DNA from: Sphingomonas sp. UBA978
Lineage (GTDB): Bacteria > Pseudomonadota > Alphaproteobacteria > Sphingomonadales > Sphingomonadaceae
NCBI RefSeq assembly: GCF_002292295.1
Contig: NZ_DBBS01000015.1
Coordinates: 147,957-211,956 of the forward strand
Direction: 5' to 3'
Length of the DNA: 64,000 bases
A program made the translations under genes and the position numbers. Positions 35,515-43,790 of the stretch are shown here, one piece after another. Under the pieces are notes generated by a model, which saw nothing but the letters and a program-made list of their open reading frames with translations, was not told where the DNA came from and searched no databases. The first letter of the stretch is position 1. The number at the start of each line of letters is the position of its first letter.

Positions 35515-36393
35515 ATGGCGCCTGCCCGCGACCGTCGCACGGGTTTCTCGCGGCGGCGGCAATATTCGACGTTTCTCGGCTACGTGCTCGCGGTGGCGGG
35601 TGCGGTGGTGGGAGCGGTGCTGCTCGTCGTCTCGACCTTCAACCCGCCCGCGTTCAGCGCGCTGCGCATGGGGGTCGCCAGCCTGACCACGCCGGTCGCG
35701 ACCGGGCTGGACGTCGTCACCGACGCCGTCCTGTCCGTGCCCCGCGCGATCGGCACCTGGTTCCGCGTCCATGGCGAGAATGCGGATCTGCGCGCCGAGG
35801 TGAAGCGCACCCGCGCGATCCTGACCACCGCACGGACGGTCGCCTATGACAACCGCCGCCTGCGCGCATTGCTCGCGGTGCGCGAGCGGACGCCGGAGCC
35901 GGTGGTGACCGCGCGCCTCGTCGGGTCGACCGCATCGAGCGGCCGCCGCTTCGCGCTGCTCAACGCGGGGCGCCTGCAGGACGTGCTGCCCGGCATGCCG
36001 GTGCGCGGCCCCAGCGGGCTCGTCGGCCGGGTTCTCGAAACCGGGCCGATCGCGGCGCGCGTGCTGCTCGTCACCGACCCCGAAAGCCTCGTGCCGGTGC
36101 GCCGCACCCGCGACGGCATGCCCGCCATCGCCGCCGGCCGCGGCGATGGCCGCGTCGACATCCGCTCGGTCAACGCCACCAACGTCCGCTTCGCGAAGGG
36201 CGACATGTTCGTGACCTCGGGCACCGGCGGCCTCTACGCACCCGGCGTGCCGGTCGCGCAGGTCGAGCGGGCCGGTGCCGACAGCGTCGTCGCCATCCCC
36301 TTCGCCGCCCCCGATGCGCTCGATTTCGCGCTGGTCGAACGCCCCTTCATGCCGCTGCCGCCATCACCGCCACCGCGCCCGGCGGCGCCCTGA
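35515..36393 (+). CDS. mreC: rod shape-determining protein MreC
   Basis: A protein of 292 aa with one N-terminal membrane helix (FLGYVLAVAGAVVGAVLLVV), a periplasmic coiled-coil stretch (GENADLRAEVKRTRAIL) and the double beta-barrel domain (VVTARLVGSTASSG, GMPVRGPSGLVGRVLETG). It links MreB to PBP2. The proline-rich end PLPPSPPPRPAAP is unusual but common in this order. The 142-nt gap after mreB has a GC-rich stem without a T run. Confidence 0.93.
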   Translation: MAPARDRRTGFSRRRQYSTFLGYVLAVAGAVVGAVLLVVSTFNPPAFSALRMGVASLTTPVATGLDVVTDAVLSVPRAIGTWFRVHGENADLRAEVKRTRAILTTARTVAYDNRRLRALLAVRERTPEPVVTARLVGSTASSGRRFALLNAGRLQDVLPGMPVRGPSGLVGRVLETGPIAARVLLVTDPESLVPVRRTRDGMPAIAAGRGDGRVDIRSVNATNVRFAKGDMFVTSGTGGLYAPGVPVAQVERAGADSVVAIPFAAPDALDFALVERPFMPLPPSPPPRPAAP

Positions 36394-36397
36394 TCCC

Positions 36398-36934
36398 GTG
36401 ATCGACCGGGTGACCCGCAACACCATCGACTATCGGCCGTTCGAGCCGCCGCTGCCACCGGGACGGGCGCGCGCGCTGCCATGGGGCAGCGTGCTCGGCG
36501 CGTCGGCGCTGACCGCGGTGATCCCGGTCGTCGCCAGCCTGCCGCTGATGCCGCCGCTCGGCCTCATCATGCTGCTGACGTGGCGGCTGCTCGCGCGGTT
36601 CGCGCTGCGCCCCTGGGCCGCCGCACCGCTCGGCCTGTTCGACGATCTGGTCAGCGGCCAGCCGCTCGGCTCGGCCGTGCTGCTCTGGTCGATCTGCTTC
36701 ATCGCGATCGACCTGATCGAACAACGGCTGGTGTTCCGCGATTTCTGGCAGGACTGGCTGATCGCCAGCGGCGCCATCGCCTTCTGCCTCGCGATCGGGC
36801 GCTGGATCGCACTGCCCATCGGCGCGCATGTCGATACCGTGCTATTGGCGCAGATCATGGTGTCGGTGATGCTCTTCCCCCTTTCGGCGCGGCTGGTCGC
36901 CTGGATCGACCGCAAGCGCGGCCCGGCGCAATGA
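36398..36934 (+). CDS. mreD: rod shape-determining protein MreD
   Basis: A membrane protein of 178 aa with about five helices (LGASALTAVIPVVASL, LGLIMLLTWRLLARFAL, SAVLLWSICFIAIDLIEQ, WLIASGAIAFCLAIGRWI, TVLLAQIMVSVMLFPLSARL). Its position between mreC and mrdA and the FDDLVSGQPLG loop identify it. It begins with GTG 4 nt after the mreC stop, and its end overlaps mrdA by 4 bp. Confidence 0.88.
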   Translation: MIDRVTRNTIDYRPFEPPLPPGRARALPWGSVLGASALTAVIPVVASLPLMPPLGLIMLLTWRLLARFALRPWAAAPLGLFDDLVSGQPLGSAVLLWSICFIAIDLIEQRLVFRDFWQDWLIASGAIAFCLAIGRWIALPIGAHVDTVLLAQIMVSVMLFPLSARLVAWIDRKRGPAQ

Positions 36935-39021
36935 TGCGGCGCTCGCCCAAGATCGTCACCGAGGCGATGCAGGCCTACAGCTTCTCGCGCCGCGCTTGGC
37001 TGCTCGGCACCGCGCAGGCGGGCGTCGGCGTGCTGCTGGCGGGCCGAATGGGCTGGCTCGCGATCGCGCAGAACGAAAAATACAATCTTCTGGCGGAGAG
37101 CAATCGCGTCAACCTGACGATGATTCCGCCCCGCCGCGGCTGGATCGTCGATCGCCACGGCGCGCCGATCGCAAACAACCGCACCGATTTCCGCGTCGAC
37201 ATCATTCCCGACCGGCTGGAGGAGGAGGACCGCGTCCTCACCCTGCTCGCCCGCCTGCTCGCGCTGCCGCCCGAGGAGGTCGAGCGCATCCGCATCGACC
37301 TGAAGGGCGCGGCCGGCTTCCAGCCCGTACAGGTCGCCGAGAACATCAGCTGGGACCGGTTCGCCGCTGTCAGCCTGCGCCAGCCCGAACTGCCCGGCGT
37401 CGCGCCGACCCGCGGCTTCGCGCGTGCCTATCCCGCCGGCGCCGCGGTCGCGCATCTCACCGGCTATGTCGGCGCCGCCAACGCCGAACAGTTCAAGGAA
37501 ACGCACGACCCCCTGCTCGTCACCCCCGGCTTCAAGCTCGGCAAGGACGGCCTCGAAAAGCAGCTCGAAAAGACGCTGCGCGGCACGCCCGGGGCGAAGC
37601 GCGTCGAGGTGACCGCGCGCGGCAAGGTCGTCGCCGAACTGCCGACCCGCGCCGACGTGCCGGGCAAGACGCAGCGGCTGACGATCGATGCCGGACTGCA
37701 GGAATATGCCGCGCGCCGGCTCGGCACCAATTCGGGCTCTGCGGTGGTGATGGACTGCCGCACCGGCGAGATGCTGGCGATGGTGTCGATGCCCGCCTAC
37801 GACCCCAACAGCTTTTCGGACGGGATCAGCCATCTCGAATGGAAGATGCTGTCCGACGACGATCACGTGCCGCTGATGAACAAGGTGACGCAGGGCCTCT
37901 ATCCGCCCGGATCGACGGTGAAGCCGATGAACGGGCTCGCGCTGCTGTCCGCGGGTGTCGGCGCGCACGATCGCATCTTCTGTTCGGGGCAGATGCGGGT
38001 CGGCACCGGCGTCTTCCACTGCCACAAGCGCGGCGGCCACGGCCCGCTCGACCTCAAGGGCGCGATCGAGCAGAGCTGCGACATCTATTTCTTCGAAATG
38101 GTCCGCCGCCTCGGCTACGACAAGATCGCCCCGACCGCGCGCCTGCTCGGGCTGGGCGAGAAGTTCGACCTGCCGCTCGCCACGCAGCGCTACGGCACCG
38201 TCCCCGATTCGGCGTGGAAGCGGCGCAAGTACAAGACCAACTGGACGATCGCCGACGGCATCAACGCCTCGATCGGCCAGGGCTATGTTCTCGCCAATCC
38301 GTTGCAGCTGGCGGTGATGGCGGCACGGCTCGCCTCGGGCCGGGCGCTGCAACCCAGCCTGCTGAGCGATCACGTTCACCTCGACGTCCCGGCCCTGCCC
38401 TTCGCCTCCGAACATCTCGCGATCGTCCGCGACGCGATGTACGGCGTCGTCAACCAGGGCGGCACCGGCGGCGCGGCGCGACTGCTCATCCCCGGCGTCA
38501 GCCTCGCCGCCAAGACCGGCACCGCGCAGGTCCGCCGCATCACCATGGCCGAACGGCGCAGCACCGGCGTGCTCAAGAACGGGCAATTGCCCTTCAAGCT
38601 GCGCGACCATGCGCTGTTCGTCTGCTTCGCCCCCGCCGACAATCCGCGCTACGCCGCGGCGGTGGTGCTGGAGCATAACGGCCATACCGTGCGCAACCTC
38701 GACACGCCGATGATCGGTCGCGACATCATGACCTGGCTGTTCGACCGCGACCGCGCGATCCGGAGCCTGGCCGAGGTCGAGCCGACCTGGGGCGGCGATA
38801 TCGCGACGCGGATGACGGCGACGGCGAACGCCTATCGCGCCGCCCAGTCGCCCCCGCCCGCCGCCAACGCCACCAAGACCGACGGCGTCGTCCCGAGCGA
38901 TTCGGCCGCGGTCGAGGCCGCCACCGCCCTCGCCAACCAGACCCAGGCGGCGCTCGCCCCCGACAGCACGCTCGGCAACAGCGTCGCCGAGGACGGCTCG
39001 ACCGAACGGACCGAACCATGA
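36931..39021 (+). CDS. mrdA: penicillin-binding protein 2 (elongasome transpeptidase)
   Basis: A protein of 696 aa. One N-terminal membrane helix (LLGTAQAGVGVLLAGRMGWLAI) is followed by the pedestal domain (RGWIVDRHGAPIANN). The transpeptidase domain has Ser328 and Lys331 of STVK, SCD at 382-384 and KTGT from Lys528. It cross-links lateral wall peptidoglycan as the partner of RodA. A C-terminal ~80-residue alanine-rich tail is likely disordered. The ATG overlaps the mreD stop, and its own stop overlaps rodA. Confidence 0.96.
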   Translation: MMRRSPKIVTEAMQAYSFSRRAWLLGTAQAGVGVLLAGRMGWLAIAQNEKYNLLAESNRVNLTMIPPRRGWIVDRHGAPIANNRTDFRVDIIPDRLEEEDRVLTLLARLLALPPEEVERIRIDLKGAAGFQPVQVAENISWDRFAAVSLRQPELPGVAPTRGFARAYPAGAAVAHLTGYVGAANAEQFKETHDPLLVTPGFKLGKDGLEKQLEKTLRGTPGAKRVEVTARGKVVAELPTRADVPGKTQRLTIDAGLQEYAARRLGTNSGSAVVMDCRTGEMLAMVSMPAYDPNSFSDGISHLEWKMLSDDDHVPLMNKVTQGLYPPGSTVKPMNGLALLSAGVGAHDRIFCSGQMRVGTGVFHCHKRGGHGPLDLKGAIEQSCDIYFFEMVRRLGYDKIAPTARLLGLGEKFDLPLATQRYGTVPDSAWKRRKYKTNWTIADGINASIGQGYVLANPLQLAVMAARLASGRALQPSLLSDHVHLDVPALPFASEHLAIVRDAMYGVVNQGGTGGAARLLIPGVSLAAKTGTAQVRRITMAERRSTGVLKNGQLPFKLRDHALFVCFAPADNPRYAAAVVLEHNGHTVRNLDTPMIGRDIMTWLFDRDRAIRSLAEVEPTWGGDIATRMTATANAYRAAQSPPPAANATKTDGVVPSDSAAVEAATALANQTQAALAPDSTLGNSVAEDGSTERTEP

Positions 39022-40127
39022 ACCGCAGCGGCATCATTCCCGACCCGATCGCCCGCCTGCCGTGGCGCGTGCTGGGCCTGGTCGTCGCGATCGGCGTGTT
39101 CGGTCAGGTCGTCCTCTATTCGGCCGCGGGCGGCTCGCTCCAGCCCTGGGCGCTGTCGCAGGGCATCCGCTTCTTCGTGCTGCTCGGCGCCGCGCTGGCG
39201 CTGTCCTACGTCCCGGTCAGCTTCTGGCGCACCGCCGCGCTGCCGACCTATGTCGTCATCGTCATCGCGCTGGTGCTCGTCGAACTCGTCGGCGCGGTGC
39301 GCGGCGGCAGCCAGCGCTGGCTCGACGTCGGCATCCGCCTCCAGCCATCCGAATTCATGAAGCCCGCGATCGTGCTCGCCTGCGCGCGCTTCTACGACAT
39401 GCTGCCGCCCAACGAGATCCGGCGGTTCGGCGCGATCTGGCCCGCCGCATTGCTGATCGGCATCCCGGCGGCGCTCATCATGAAACAGCCCGACCTCGGC
39501 ACCGCGCTGATGGTCTGCGGCGGCGGCGTCATCGTCATATTCCTCGCCGGCGTGCCGATGCGGCTGTTCATCGGCGGCGCGCTCGGCCTCGCCATCGCGG
39601 TGCCGCTCGCCTTCAACTACGTGCTACACGACTACCAGCGCAACCGGGTGCTGATCTTCCTCGATCCCGAGAGCGACCCGCTCGGCACCGGCTATCACAT
39701 CAGCCAGTCGAAGATCGCGATCGGATCGGGCGGGCTGTGGGGCAAGGGCTTCCTCAACGGCACGCAGAGCCACCTCGACTATCTGCCCGAGGGCCACACC
39801 GACTTCGTCTTCGCGACGATGGCGGAGGAATGGGGGCTGCTCGGCGGCTGCCTGCTCATCGTCGCCTTCCTCATGGTCATCCGTTGGGGCGTCAACGTCG
39901 GGCAGCAGGCGACCACCCGCTTCGCCCGCCTGACCGCGGCGGGCCTCGCCACGACGATCTTCTTCTACGTCGCCATCAACCTGTCGATGGTGATGGGCCT
40001 CGCCCCCGTCGTCGGCATCCCCCTCCCCCTCGTCAGCTTCGGCAGTTCAGCGCAGATGACGGTGCTGCTGTGCCTCGGCATCCTGATGTCGATCGACCGC
40101 CAGAACCGCCGCACCGTGCGCTGGTGA
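39018..40127 (+). CDS. rodA: rod shape peptidoglycan glycosyltransferase RodA
   Basis: A SEDS-family polymerase of 369 aa with about ten membrane helices. Family blocks are RLPWRVLGLVVAIGVFGQVVLYSAAG, RGGSQRWLDVGIRLQPSEFMKPA, GTQSHLDYLPEGHTDFVFATMAEEWG and GIPLPLVSFGSSAQ. It polymerises glycan strands with PBP2. The ATGA overlap with mrdA shows translational coupling. It is the last gene of the operon; tRNA-Lys follows after 115 nt. Confidence 0.96.
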   Translation: MNRSGIIPDPIARLPWRVLGLVVAIGVFGQVVLYSAAGGSLQPWALSQGIRFFVLLGAALALSYVPVSFWRTAALPTYVVIVIALVLVELVGAVRGGSQRWLDVGIRLQPSEFMKPAIVLACARFYDMLPPNEIRRFGAIWPAALLIGIPAALIMKQPDLGTALMVCGGGVIVIFLAGVPMRLFIGGALGLAIAVPLAFNYVLHDYQRNRVLIFLDPESDPLGTGYHISQSKIAIGSGGLWGKGFLNGTQSHLDYLPEGHTDFVFATMAEEWGLLGGCLLIVAFLMVIRWGVNVGQQATTRFARLTAAGLATTIFFYVAINLSMVMGLAPVVGIPLPLVSFGSSAQMTVLLCLGILMSIDRQNRRTVRW

Positions 40128-40242
40128 CGCAAAAAATTGCCGCGGTGCAAAAAAGGGTTTGCATCATCCGAATCCACTGCTAATTGGCCTCCTCCCGACG
40201 GGGCCGGCGCCTCTCCAAAGCGCCATCAGACAGGCCGGTCAT

Positions 40243-40319
<77 letters not shown>

Positions 40320-40383
40320 TTTTCTTAAGCAAATACAGCAACTTGCAGGATCCCGCGGGCGGTCGTTTTGCGCCCCGCTGCGG

Positions 40384-40403
40384 TCGTGTAAGAGCAGTGT
40401 AAG
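40384..40403 (+). repeat. double GTGTAAG motif, copy 1 (attL side)
   Basis: TCGTGTAAGAGCAGTGTAAG: two GTGTAAG half-sites four bases apart (11-bp period), 65 bp inside attL. The copy near attR matches at 19 of 20 bases. An integrase arm-binding site is the simplest reading. The stretch 40,320-40,661 around it has no gene that I can support. Confidence 0.55.
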
Positions 40404-40661
40404 GATGCGGGTTAGCGGCACGCTAGGATGGGCCATGCTAGTGGGGTGTGGTCATCGACGACCAGCTCCGTCGCCGGTGGGGGTACTAGTCAATCGAGCG
40501 GGGCCCGTCTGAAGGCATCACCAGCAATTTAAACACCGCGAAATATGCCGAAAAAACATTCTCCCGAGCTTTCATTTCATAGCTGGATTAACCATGTTGC
40601 ATCCGGACCGTCGTTGGCGGGGTGCCGCCTATGGGATAAAATGACTCAGGGGAGAACGAGC

Positions 40662-41033
40662 GTGGCTGATAAGAAAGTGGTTTTCGTAGCGTTCGCAATT
40701 GAGGACGAAACTCAACGCGATTTTCTCAAGGGTCAATCGCTTCATCCGCGCGCACCCTTCGAGTTCATCGATATGTCGGTCAAACAAGCGTATGACAGCG
40801 ATTGGCAGAGCAAAGTCAGGACGCGCATTCGCCGGTCTGACGGTGTGATCGCGCTCATTAGCAAGAACTCGCTAACCTCAACTGGTCAGAAATGGGAAAT
40901 CCAATGTGCTAAGGACGAGGGAAAGCCGGTCCGGGGCATCTGGGCTTATTCCGACGACCGCACGAACGTGGCTGGCGTCGCCACCACTGTTTGGAGCGAT
41001 AAAAACGTCAGTGACTTTATCGATTCGCTCTGA
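40662..41033 (+). CDS. TIR-like domain protein (ThsB-type, DUF1863-like)
   Basis: A protein of 123 aa made of a single TIR-like domain. The opening strand is KKVVFVAFAIEDETQRDFL, followed by VRTRIRRSDGVIALISKNSL, then GQKWEIQCAKDEGKPVRGIW. Glu79 in WEI sits where TIR NADases have their catalytic glutamate. The fold and order resemble the ThsB proteins of Thoeris systems, which make a cyclic ADP-ribose signal on infection. GTG at 40,662 has AGGGGAG seven bases upstream; an ATG at 40,641 is a poorer alternative. The caspase gene follows after 12 nt, so both should act together. Confidence 0.75.
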   Translation: MADKKVVFVAFAIEDETQRDFLKGQSLHPRAPFEFIDMSVKQAYDSDWQSKVRTRIRRSDGVIALISKNSLTSTGQKWEIQCAKDEGKPVRGIWAYSDDRTNVAGVATTVWSDKNVSDFIDSL

Positions 41034-41045
41034 TCGGAACCGGCA

Positions 41046-42041
41046 GTGCGGAAAGCTCTTATCGTCGGCATCGACCACTATGACCACATTGGTCCGCTAA
41101 GCGGCTGCGTGAACGACGCGCATTCCGTCAGAACGGTGCTTGAGCGGCATGCCGATGGTACTGTCAACTTCGCCACTCCCAAACTTCTGACCGGCACAAG
41201 CGCTGTTGATCGTGTCGAAAAGGCTGAACTTAAAGATGCCGTGCGAGAGTTGTTCAAAGACGACTCGGAAATTGCCTTGTTCTACTTTGCGGGACACGGA
41301 TACATAGAGGACACAGGCGGTTTCCTCTGCGGCACGGAATGCAAGACGGGGGATGACGGGTTGTCCCTCGCCGAGTTAATGTCGCTTGCCCGCGGGTCGC
41401 CGGCAAGAAACAAGATAGTCATACTCGACAGCTGCCACAGCGGCATTGCCGGTGAGCGACCGGAGGCACAGGCAATCGCCGAGATCAAAGAGGGAATGAC
41501 AATCCTCACCGCTTCCGCAGCTAACCAGTATGCTATGGAAGTTCCTGGTGGCGGCGCGGGCGTCTTTACAAATCTCTTTGTTGACGCGTTGGGAGGTGCC
41601 GCTGCTAATCTCGTCGGTGATGTGACCCCTGGGAGCGTCTATGCTCACATCGACCAGTCGCTCGGACCGTGGGGTGGTCAACGCCCTATGTTCAAGACGA
41701 ACGTGAAGACTTTTGTCTCGCTCCGTAAAGCGACGCCACCCATACCCCTCGCGGACCTACAGGCACTCTCGACGCACTTCCCCCGCGCCGATTACGAATT
41801 TCCGTTGGATCCCGCCTATGAACCGGAACGGTCAGAGGAACAGAAAGCGGACCTCGCAATCCCGCCCCCCGACCCTCTGAAAACAGCGGTCTTTGCGGTG
41901 CTTCAGAAATACGTGAAGGTAAACCTAGTGCGCCCCGTGGGCGAGACACACATGTGGCATGCGGCAATGCACAGCAAATCGTGCGAGTTAACCGTGCTTG
42001 GCGAGCATTACCGGAAACTTGTAGCGAGCGGGCTTATCTAG
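41046..42041 (+). CDS. caspase-like protease (peptidase C14 family)
   Basis: A protein of 331 aa. The caspase domain spans about 1-225: KALIVGIDHYDHIGPLSGCVNDA, catalytic His84 in YFAGHGY and catalytic Cys130 in ILDSCHSG. SAANQYAMEVPGGGAGVFTNLF is the later strand region. Residues ~235-331 form a separate domain with EPERSEEQKADL, AVFAVLQKYVKVNLVRPV, HMWHAAMHSKSCELTVLG and HYRKLVASGLI. It may sense a signal or bind a partner, but its role is not known to me. It starts with GTG and lies between the TIR gene (12 nt) and a 95-aa gene (3 nt). Cleavage of self or phage proteins on activation is inferred. Confidence 0.85.
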   Translation: MRKALIVGIDHYDHIGPLSGCVNDAHSVRTVLERHADGTVNFATPKLLTGTSAVDRVEKAELKDAVRELFKDDSEIALFYFAGHGYIEDTGGFLCGTECKTGDDGLSLAELMSLARGSPARNKIVILDSCHSGIAGERPEAQAIAEIKEGMTILTASAANQYAMEVPGGGAGVFTNLFVDALGGAAANLVGDVTPGSVYAHIDQSLGPWGGQRPMFKTNVKTFVSLRKATPPIPLADLQALSTHFPRADYEFPLDPAYEPERSEEQKADLAIPPPDPLKTAVFAVLQKYVKVNLVRPVGETHMWHAAMHSKSCELTVLGEHYRKLVASGLI

Positions 42042-42044
42042 CGA

Positions 42045-42332
42045 ATGGTTGATCCAGCGAAGATTGATACCGTACTCGACGGCTTGTCAGGGAAACTAGC
42101 CGCCATCGAACATGAGCGCTGGTCGCACTGGCAAAAGTATATGCATGCGCAGTGTGAAAAGCAGCCGGATGGCTCCTTAAGGATTCCCGCTGCGCTAGTA
42201 AGTCGCTGGGAGAAGCAAGCGGCTACGGAATACGGCGCGTTGAGTGAGAAAGAACAGTCGAGCGATCTGGAGCAGGTAAACCGTTACCTTCCCCTCATTG
42301 CTGATGCCTTCAAAAATCAGCGGTGGGATTGA
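42045..42332 (+). CDS. small helical protein of the TIR-caspase operon
   Basis: A protein of 95 aa, soluble and helix-rich. Conserved-looking blocks are KLAAIEHERWSHWQKYMH, then LVSRWEKQAATEYGALSEKEQSSD and VNRYLPLIADAF. The regularly placed Trp, His and Glu residues suggest a compact fold. I have seen such HERW...W...WE sequences in phage and mobile-element proteins but cannot name a function. It starts 3 nt after the caspase stop, so it is co-translated. It may be a target, inhibitor or adaptor of the protease. Confidence 0.65.
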   Translation: MVDPAKIDTVLDGLSGKLAAIEHERWSHWQKYMHAQCEKQPDGSLRIPAALVSRWEKQAATEYGALSEKEQSSDLEQVNRYLPLIADAFKNQRWD

Positions 42333-42363
42333 AACGCGGGCGCGGCGCAGGCTGAGGGCGCTT

Positions 42364-42382
42364 CTTACATGGTCCTTACACG
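42364..42382 (-). repeat. double GTGTAAG motif, copy 2 (inverted)
   Basis: Read on the minus strand: CGTGTAAGGACCATGTAAG. It lies 32 bp after the last gene of the TIR-caspase operon and inverted relative to copy 1, so the operon is bracketed by the pair. Confidence 0.45.
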
Positions 42383-42467
42383 CAGTTGTCGACGTGAAGA
42401 AAAACAGAAGCAGCGGAATCGTTTGCCGCTCCTGAGCCGCAAATTGGACGTTAGATGCCCGTCTTAG

Positions 42468-42499
42468 CAGCACCCCACGCCCGAAGGCGCAGGGTGCTG
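42468..42499 (-). terminator. stable hairpin with TTCG loop downstream of the minus-strand island operon
   Basis: The outer stem CAGCACCC/GGGTGCTG (8 bp) and inner stem CGCC/GGCG are capped by TTCG, a very stable tetraloop. It lies 118 bp past the end of the last minus-strand gene, between the two island modules. It has no T run, so it may act as a transcript 3' end or transcription damper rather than a classic terminator. The rest of 42,333-42,616 shows no gene. Confidence 0.4.
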
Positions 42500-42616
42500 G
42501 CAGCGTCAGAGTCGGGAAAGTCGATACCCCCGCTGCTGGCCCCGATGTTAGTCGGCGAGGGGTCGGTGGCCTTAACCCTCATCGCGGAAGCTAAGATGGA
42601 AACTTCCGCAACCTCG

Positions 42617-42976
42617 TCATGAGTATCTGTCTTCGTCGCCTCTGCATCCTTGCGCGCCCGAGCAGAGCCGCAGGCGCAGCACGTCCTCTGAGAAAAATGG
42701 ACGGCGGCACTTCATGCAGCGGTGCCATCCCACCTTCCTGACCACACGATGCGGGTCGTCCGCGTCCATCACCGGCTCCCGCCGCTTGCACCCGTCGAAC
42801 GGCCAAGGGTCGGGTTCTATAATCCCGATGGCCGCCGCCTGCCCGCGCATACGGAGCGGCACATGCAACCCGTCCACTGGCTTGAGCGGTCGTGGTGCGG
42901 GCGTTGGCGCGGGCCGGGGTTGATCTTGCTGGCGCTGCCACCCTACCAGCCACGCGGGATCACCGTCAGCGCACAT
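42617..42976 (-). CDS. small putative zinc-ribbon protein
   Basis: A protein of 119 aa starting MCADGDPAWLVGWQRQ. The C-terminal part HRCMKCRRPFFSEDVLRLRLC plus GCRGD has a CxxC and further cysteines, like the short zinc-ribbon modules of phage-encoded proteins. The middle (PRPAPTPAPRPLKPVDG) is a proline linker. The ATG overlaps the previous stop by 11 bp, which fixes the start. It is the last gene of the island's minus-strand operon. The function is unknown. Confidence 0.55.
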   Translation of the reverse strand: MCADGDPAWLVGWQRQQDQPRPAPTPAPRPLKPVDGLHVPLRMRGQAAAIGIIEPDPWPFDGCKRREPVMDADDPHRVVRKVGWHRCMKCRRPFFSEDVLRLRLCSGAQGCRGDEDRYS

Positions 42977-43187
42977 GGGCCAGCACCCACACACCGCCCG
43001 CGTCCCACTCGCGCAGGATGTCGAGGATCGGCAGGAACTCCCCTGCCAGCGTGCCGGCTTCGACCTCGGCATATGCGGCGTCAGCGAAGGTGTCGAACGT
43101 ACCGCACATGACCACGATGGGCGACGGTCGCGGCTTCCGAGCTTCCTCTATGCGCCTGACGCGACGTTGGAGCGCCCGGAGCGACAT
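42966..43187 (-). CDS. small hypothetical protein of the island
   Basis: A protein of 73 aa: MSLRALQRRVRRIEEARKPR (a basic helix that may coil), then IVVMCGTFDTFADAAYAEVE and LDILREWDAGGVWVLAHV. It is packed between neighbours (5-nt gap before, 11-bp overlap after), which supports it being real. Not recognised. Confidence 0.55.
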   Translation of the reverse strand: MSLRALQRRVRRIEEARKPRPSPIVVMCGTFDTFADAAYAEVEAGTLAGEFLPILDILREWDAGGVWVLAHVR

Positions 43188-43192
43188 TGTGG

Positions 43193-43381
43193 TTAGCCCC
43201 GAAGCCGATCAGCCAGCGATCGGAACGCAGGGCTGCGCACGTCCATAGCGATCTGCACCGCGTCGATCGCTTGCTGCTCGTCCAGCACCTGAACATGGCG
43301 GCGGACGAGAGCAGCGGGTAGCTCCCGGCCTTCGTCTGCCCGCATACGCTGGCGCTCGGACAAGGGAATATCAGCCTTCAT
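43193..43381 (-). CDS. small hypothetical protein of the island
   Basis: A protein of 62 aa, highly charged (MKADIPLSERQRMRADEGRE, then LVRRHVQVLDEQQAIDAVQI). Its start overlaps the previous gene by 11 bp. It is probably helical. Not recognised; accepted mainly because of the overlapping operon layout. Confidence 0.45.
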   Translation of the reverse strand: MKADIPLSERQRMRADEGRELPAALVRRHVQVLDEQQAIDAVQIAMDVRSPAFRSLADRLRG

Positions 43382-43790
43382 CGTGGATCACCTTGAGTTG
43401 GCGCAGAACGTCAAAGCATTCGGCGCGGATAGTAGGGTCGTCGCAGTCACGCATGACGGTGGCGCATGTGGTGACCACGACCTGCCGCATGGCTCCGCGC
43501 TCCTGATCGGTCATGGCAGCGACGGCATCGCAGATCGGCAGGAACCGCCCCGGCGCGAGCATGTCGTCGCCGTTGAAGGGAACGACGTGGAGCGGGTGCG
43601 CCATCTTGTCGGCCATGCTGACCGCCCAATCCACCGCCGCCTGATAGTCGCTGATGGGCTGGTATGGCAGGTGGCGGTGGACGCGGTTGCCCGCCTCGTC
43701 GTACCCGATCCACGACACGCGCACGAACACATCGTCGTCGCCAATGGCATGGGCGTGAACGCGGTTCCGCTGTGTGGTTATCGTCGTCAT
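43371..43790 (-). CDS. hypothetical protein of the island
   Basis: A protein of 139 aa with a mixed strand/helix pattern: DDDVFVRVSWIGYDEAGNRV, then YQAAVDWAVSMADKMAHPLHVV and CDAVAAMTDQERGAMRQVVV. No motif I can assign. It overlaps the 35-aa frame upstream (ATGA) and the 62-aa gene downstream, in one operon. Confidence 0.6.
   Translation of the reverse strand: MTTITTQRNRVHAHAIGDDDVFVRVSWIGYDEAGNRVHRHLPYQPISDYQAAVDWAVSMADKMAHPLHVVPFNGDDMLAPGRFLPICDAVAAMTDQERGAMRQVVVTTCATVMRDCDDPTIRAECFDVLRQLKVIHDEG

Noticed and set aside
42450..42458. GTTAGATGC resembling an integron attC core site
   Set aside because: No matching RYYYAAC partner or long attC palindrome was found upstream, and no integron integrase is present.
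42195..42473. A 92-codon minus-strand frame at the end of the TIR-caspase operon
   Set aside because: It lies antisense to the 95-aa gene, with low-complexity leucine/phenylalanine stretches and no ribosome site.
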